Shown here in pieces: positions 15,158 to 17,019 of a stretch of 17,019 bases of DNA (position 1 is the first letter of the stretch; every line of letters begins with the position of its first letter). The notes under the pieces are model-generated. The model did not search any database. It was not told the origin of the DNA and worked only from the letters and a program-made list of their open reading frames with translations. Position numbers and translations under genes: made by a program. The DNA is from Aquamicrobium sp. (GTDB taxonomy: Bacteria > Pseudomonadota > Alphaproteobacteria > Rhizobiales > Rhizobiaceae): the NCBI GenBank assembly GCA_014860725.1, contig JACZJD010000256.1:1-17019 (forward strand), in the 5' to 3' direction.

Positions 15158-15183
15158 CCTTCGAAGGCACCGCTTCCGGCTTC

Positions 15184-16131
15184 ATGATCGCATTTCTGGC
15201 AAAACGCATCGGCATCGGCGCGATCACGCTCGTGGTGGCGTCGATGGTCGTGTTCGGCGTGCTGGAAGTCCTGCCGGGCGATCCCGCCCTGCTCATGCTC
15301 GGCATGAACGCCACGCCCGAGGCGCTCGCCGCCATGCGCGAGCAGATGGGCCTGAACGACCCGGTGCTGACCCGCTATGTCGGCTGGATACTCGGCCTCG
15401 CCGCCGGCGATTTCGGCCGCTCCTTCACCTATTCCTCGCCGGTCATCGACCTGATCCTCGAGCGCGTCGTCGTCTCGCTGCCGCTGGCGCTGAACTCGCT
15501 GGCGCTGTCCACGGCCATCGCGATCCCGGTCGGCATCTTCTCCGCCGCGCGCCGCGGGCGCGCCGGCGACACCGTGTCGATGGGCATCGCCCAGCTCGGC
15601 GTCGCCATCCCCAATTTCTGGTTCGCACTGCTTCTGGTCTACGTCTTCGCCGTGTGGCTGAGGCTCCTGCCCGCCGGCGGCTTTCCCGGCTGGGGCGCCG
15701 GCGTCTGGCCGGGGCTGAAGGCGCTCGTCCTGCCGGCGGTGGCGCTCGCGCTGCCGCAGGCGGCGATCCTCGCCCGCGTCACCCGCTCGGCCATGCTGGA
15801 GGTGCTGGGCGAGGACTATATCCGCACCGCCCGCGCCAAGGGCATGCCGCGCCGCTACGTGCTGTGGCGGCATGCGCTGCGCAACGCCATGATCCCGGTG
15901 CTCACCATCATGGGCCTGCAATTCTCGTTCCTGCTCGCCGGCACCATCATCATCGAGAACGTGTTTTATCTCCCCGGTCTCGGCCGCCTGGTCTTCCAGG
16001 CCATCACCCAGCGCGACCTGATCGTGGTCGAGGGCGTGGTGATGCTGCTGGTCGCCAGCGTGGTCGTGGTCAACCTGATCGTCGACATCCTCTACGCGGT
16101 CGTCGACCCGCGCCTGAGGGCGCGCGCATGA
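15184..16131 (+). CDS. Peptide-type ABC transporter permease, DppB/OppB family
   Basis: This 315-residue inner membrane permease has about six membrane segments. The opening IAFLAKRIGIGAITLVVASMVVFGVLEVLPGDPA is typical of the DppB family. The domain-coupling EAA loop that contacts the ATPase is EDYIRTARAKGMPRRYVLWRHALRN (residues about 212-236), and ENVFYLPGLGRL follows. It forms one half of the transmembrane channel with the next gene. ATG 15184 has only a weak upstream GAAGG. Its stop overlaps the next start in ATGA (16128-16131), so translation is coupled. Confidence 0.93.
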   Translation: MIAFLAKRIGIGAITLVVASMVVFGVLEVLPGDPALLMLGMNATPEALAAMREQMGLNDPVLTRYVGWILGLAAGDFGRSFTYSSPVIDLILERVVVSLPLALNSLALSTAIAIPVGIFSAARRGRAGDTVSMGIAQLGVAIPNFWFALLLVYVFAVWLRLLPAGGFPGWGAGVWPGLKALVLPAVALALPQAAILARVTRSAMLEVLGEDYIRTARAKGMPRRYVLWRHALRNAMIPVLTIMGLQFSFLLAGTIIIENVFYLPGLGRLVFQAITQRDLIVVEGVVMLLVASVVVVNLIVDILYAVVDPRLRARA

Positions 16132-16988
16132 CGACCCAGGACCAAACCGCGCAGCCGGGCATCGTGCGGCTGGCTTTCGCCAACCGCTCGTTCCTCGCCG
16201 GCTTCGTCATCACCATGCTGATCGCGGCGATGGCGCTGCTTTCCTTCCTGTGGACGCCCTACGACATCACCCACCTGATCGTCGCCGACCGCATGAAGCC
16301 GCCGTCATGGCAGCATCTTCTCGGCACCGACCATTTCGGCCGCGACATCCTGTCGATGGTCATGATCGGCTCGCGCAACTCCATCGCCGTCGCCGTGGTC
16401 GCGGTTGGAATCGGCATGGGCGTCGGCGTGCCGCTGGGCTGCTGGGCGGCGGCGCGCGGCGGCTGGATCGATGAGGCGCTGATGCGCTTCAACGACGTCG
16501 TCTTCGCCTTCCCCGCCCTGCTTTCGGCGGTGATGATCACCGCGATCTTCGGGCCGGGCGCGGTCAACGCCATCGTCGCCATCGGCATCTTCAACGTGCC
16601 GGTCTTCGCCCGCGTGGCGCGCGCCGGGGCGCTGTCGCTGTGGCCGCGCGAATATGTGCTGGCCGCGCGCGCCGCCGGCAAGGGCAAGACGCTCATCACT
16701 GTCGAGCATATCCTGCCCAACATCGCCTCGATGTTGCTGGTGCAGGGCACGATCCAGTTCGCGCTCGGCATTCTGGCCGAGGCGGGCCTTTCCTATCTCG
16801 GCCTCGGCTCGCAGCCGCCGATGCCGTCATGGGGGCGCATGCTGTTCGACGCGCAGACCCGCATGATGGTCGCGCCGTGGCAGGCGATCTTCCCCGGCGT
16901 CGCCATCGTCGTCACCGTGCTCGGCTTGAACCTGCTCGGCGACGGCCTGCGCGACGTGCTCGACCCGAAGCTGAGGCGCGAGCGATGA
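16128..16988 (+). CDS. Peptide-type ABC transporter permease, DppC/OppC family
   Basis: This 286-residue inner membrane permease has a cytoplasmic N-terminal stretch, a first membrane segment at about residues 23-42, the hallmark HLLGTDHFGRDILS at about residues 63-76, and the EAA loop EYVLAARAAGKGKTLITVEHILPN. It ends with AGLSYLGLGSQPPMPSWGRML and GLNLLGDGLRDVLDPKLR, all DppC-type landmarks. It pairs with the preceding DppB-type permease. Both its start and its stop overlap neighbours by 4 bases (ATGA at 16128 and at 16985), so the three membrane-complex genes are translationally coupled. Confidence 0.93.
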   Translation: MTTQDQTAQPGIVRLAFANRSFLAGFVITMLIAAMALLSFLWTPYDITHLIVADRMKPPSWQHLLGTDHFGRDILSMVMIGSRNSIAVAVVAVGIGMGVGVPLGCWAAARGGWIDEALMRFNDVVFAFPALLSAVMITAIFGPGAVNAIVAIGIFNVPVFARVARAGALSLWPREYVLAARAAGKGKTLITVEHILPNIASMLLVQGTIQFALGILAEAGLSYLGLGSQPPMPSWGRMLFDAQTRMMVAPWQAIFPGVAIVVTVLGLNLLGDGLRDVLDPKLRRER

Positions 16989-17019
16989 GCCTGCTGGAGA
17001 TCGAGAAGCTGACCGTCTC
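16985..17019 (+). CDS. Start of an ABC transporter ATP-binding protein (runs off the window)
   Basis: ATG 16985 overlaps the permease stop in ATGA and opens MSLLEIEKLTV, the usual first strand of DppD/OppD-type ATPases (MxLLEVxxLxV). Only 11 full codons are visible, so the Walker motifs lie outside. The assignment rests on operon position and this short start. One or two ATPase genes are expected to complete the importer. Confidence 0.75.
   Translation, partial: MSLLEIEKLTV

Noticed and set aside
13560..15335. A 591-codon open frame on the minus strand across the binding-protein and permease genes, and similar long antisense frames at 3343-6237, 971-2284 and 12087-13484
   Set aside because: They mirror well-recognised genes in GC-rich DNA with high third-position GC, have low-complexity Arg/Gly/Ala/Asp-rich translations and match no family.
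1..17019. Search for tRNA, rRNA, CRISPR arrays, transposases, phage genes and defence systems
   Set aside because: None seen; repeats are short and isolated, and nearly all sequence is explained by recognised coding regions.

Overview
The window is GC-rich, densely coding DNA from an alphaproteobacterium. It most likely comes from the Hyphomicrobiales (Rhizobiales), for example a Mesorhizobium-like Phyllobacteriaceae member. The best taxonomic evidence is the acpXL-to-lpxXL cluster, which makes and attaches the C28 very-long-chain acyl group of rhizobial and Brucella-type lipid A. The DUF5930-like M23 peptidase, the one-cysteine Bcp and the small conserved membrane peptide fit the same group. 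I see no rRNA, tRNA, CRISPR array, insertion sequence or phage gene. The region looks like ordinary chromosome.

Layout. Positions 1-211 (minus) hold the 5' end of a membrane-anchored protein, divergent from a bcp peroxiredoxin (303-773, plus). A 25-residue hydrophobic peptide gene follows (850-927, plus), then a strong terminator (987-1019). Next is a membrane-anchored, coiled-coil LytM/M23 cell-wall peptidase (1097-2365, plus). A minus-strand block carries an AEC transporter (4941-5891), gabD (3402-4859) and an aldose 1-epimerase (2375-3430) whose start overlaps the gabD end. A periplasmic histidine-phosphatase-like protein that lacks the usual arginine (6009-6569, plus) ends in a terminator (6581-6609).

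The central block (6678-11575, plus) is the very-long-chain fatty acid lipid A operon. It contains acpXL, a ketosynthase-like protein without catalytic Cys (chain-length-factor-like), a complete ketosynthase, an MDR-family reductase/dehydrogenase and the lpxXL acyltransferase. In the arrangement I know from rhizobia a dehydratase gene, fabZXL, sits directly after acpXL. Here only 66 non-coding bases lie there. The ACP would carry the growing chain, the ketosynthase pair would elongate it, the oxidoreductase would act on an intermediate, and LpxXL would transfer the finished chain to lipid A.

A small secreted L,D-transpeptidase (11566-11997, minus) converges on lpxXL with a 10-base overlap. 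It is divergent from an M20 peptidase/deacylase with a histidine-rich tail (12186-13490, plus). The window ends in a peptide-type ABC importer operon (13623 to the edge): binding protein, an intercistronic hairpin, two permeases and the first codons of an ATPase, the last three genes joined by 4-base ATGA overlaps. The M20 enzyme next to the importer suggests uptake and hydrolysis of an amide or peptide substrate, which the sequence does not identify.

No wholly new multi-gene system is evident. The points most worth a second look are the non-catalytic ketosynthase partner, the missing fabZ, the arginine-less phosphatase-fold protein, the 25-residue membrane peptide and the histidine tail of the M20 enzyme.
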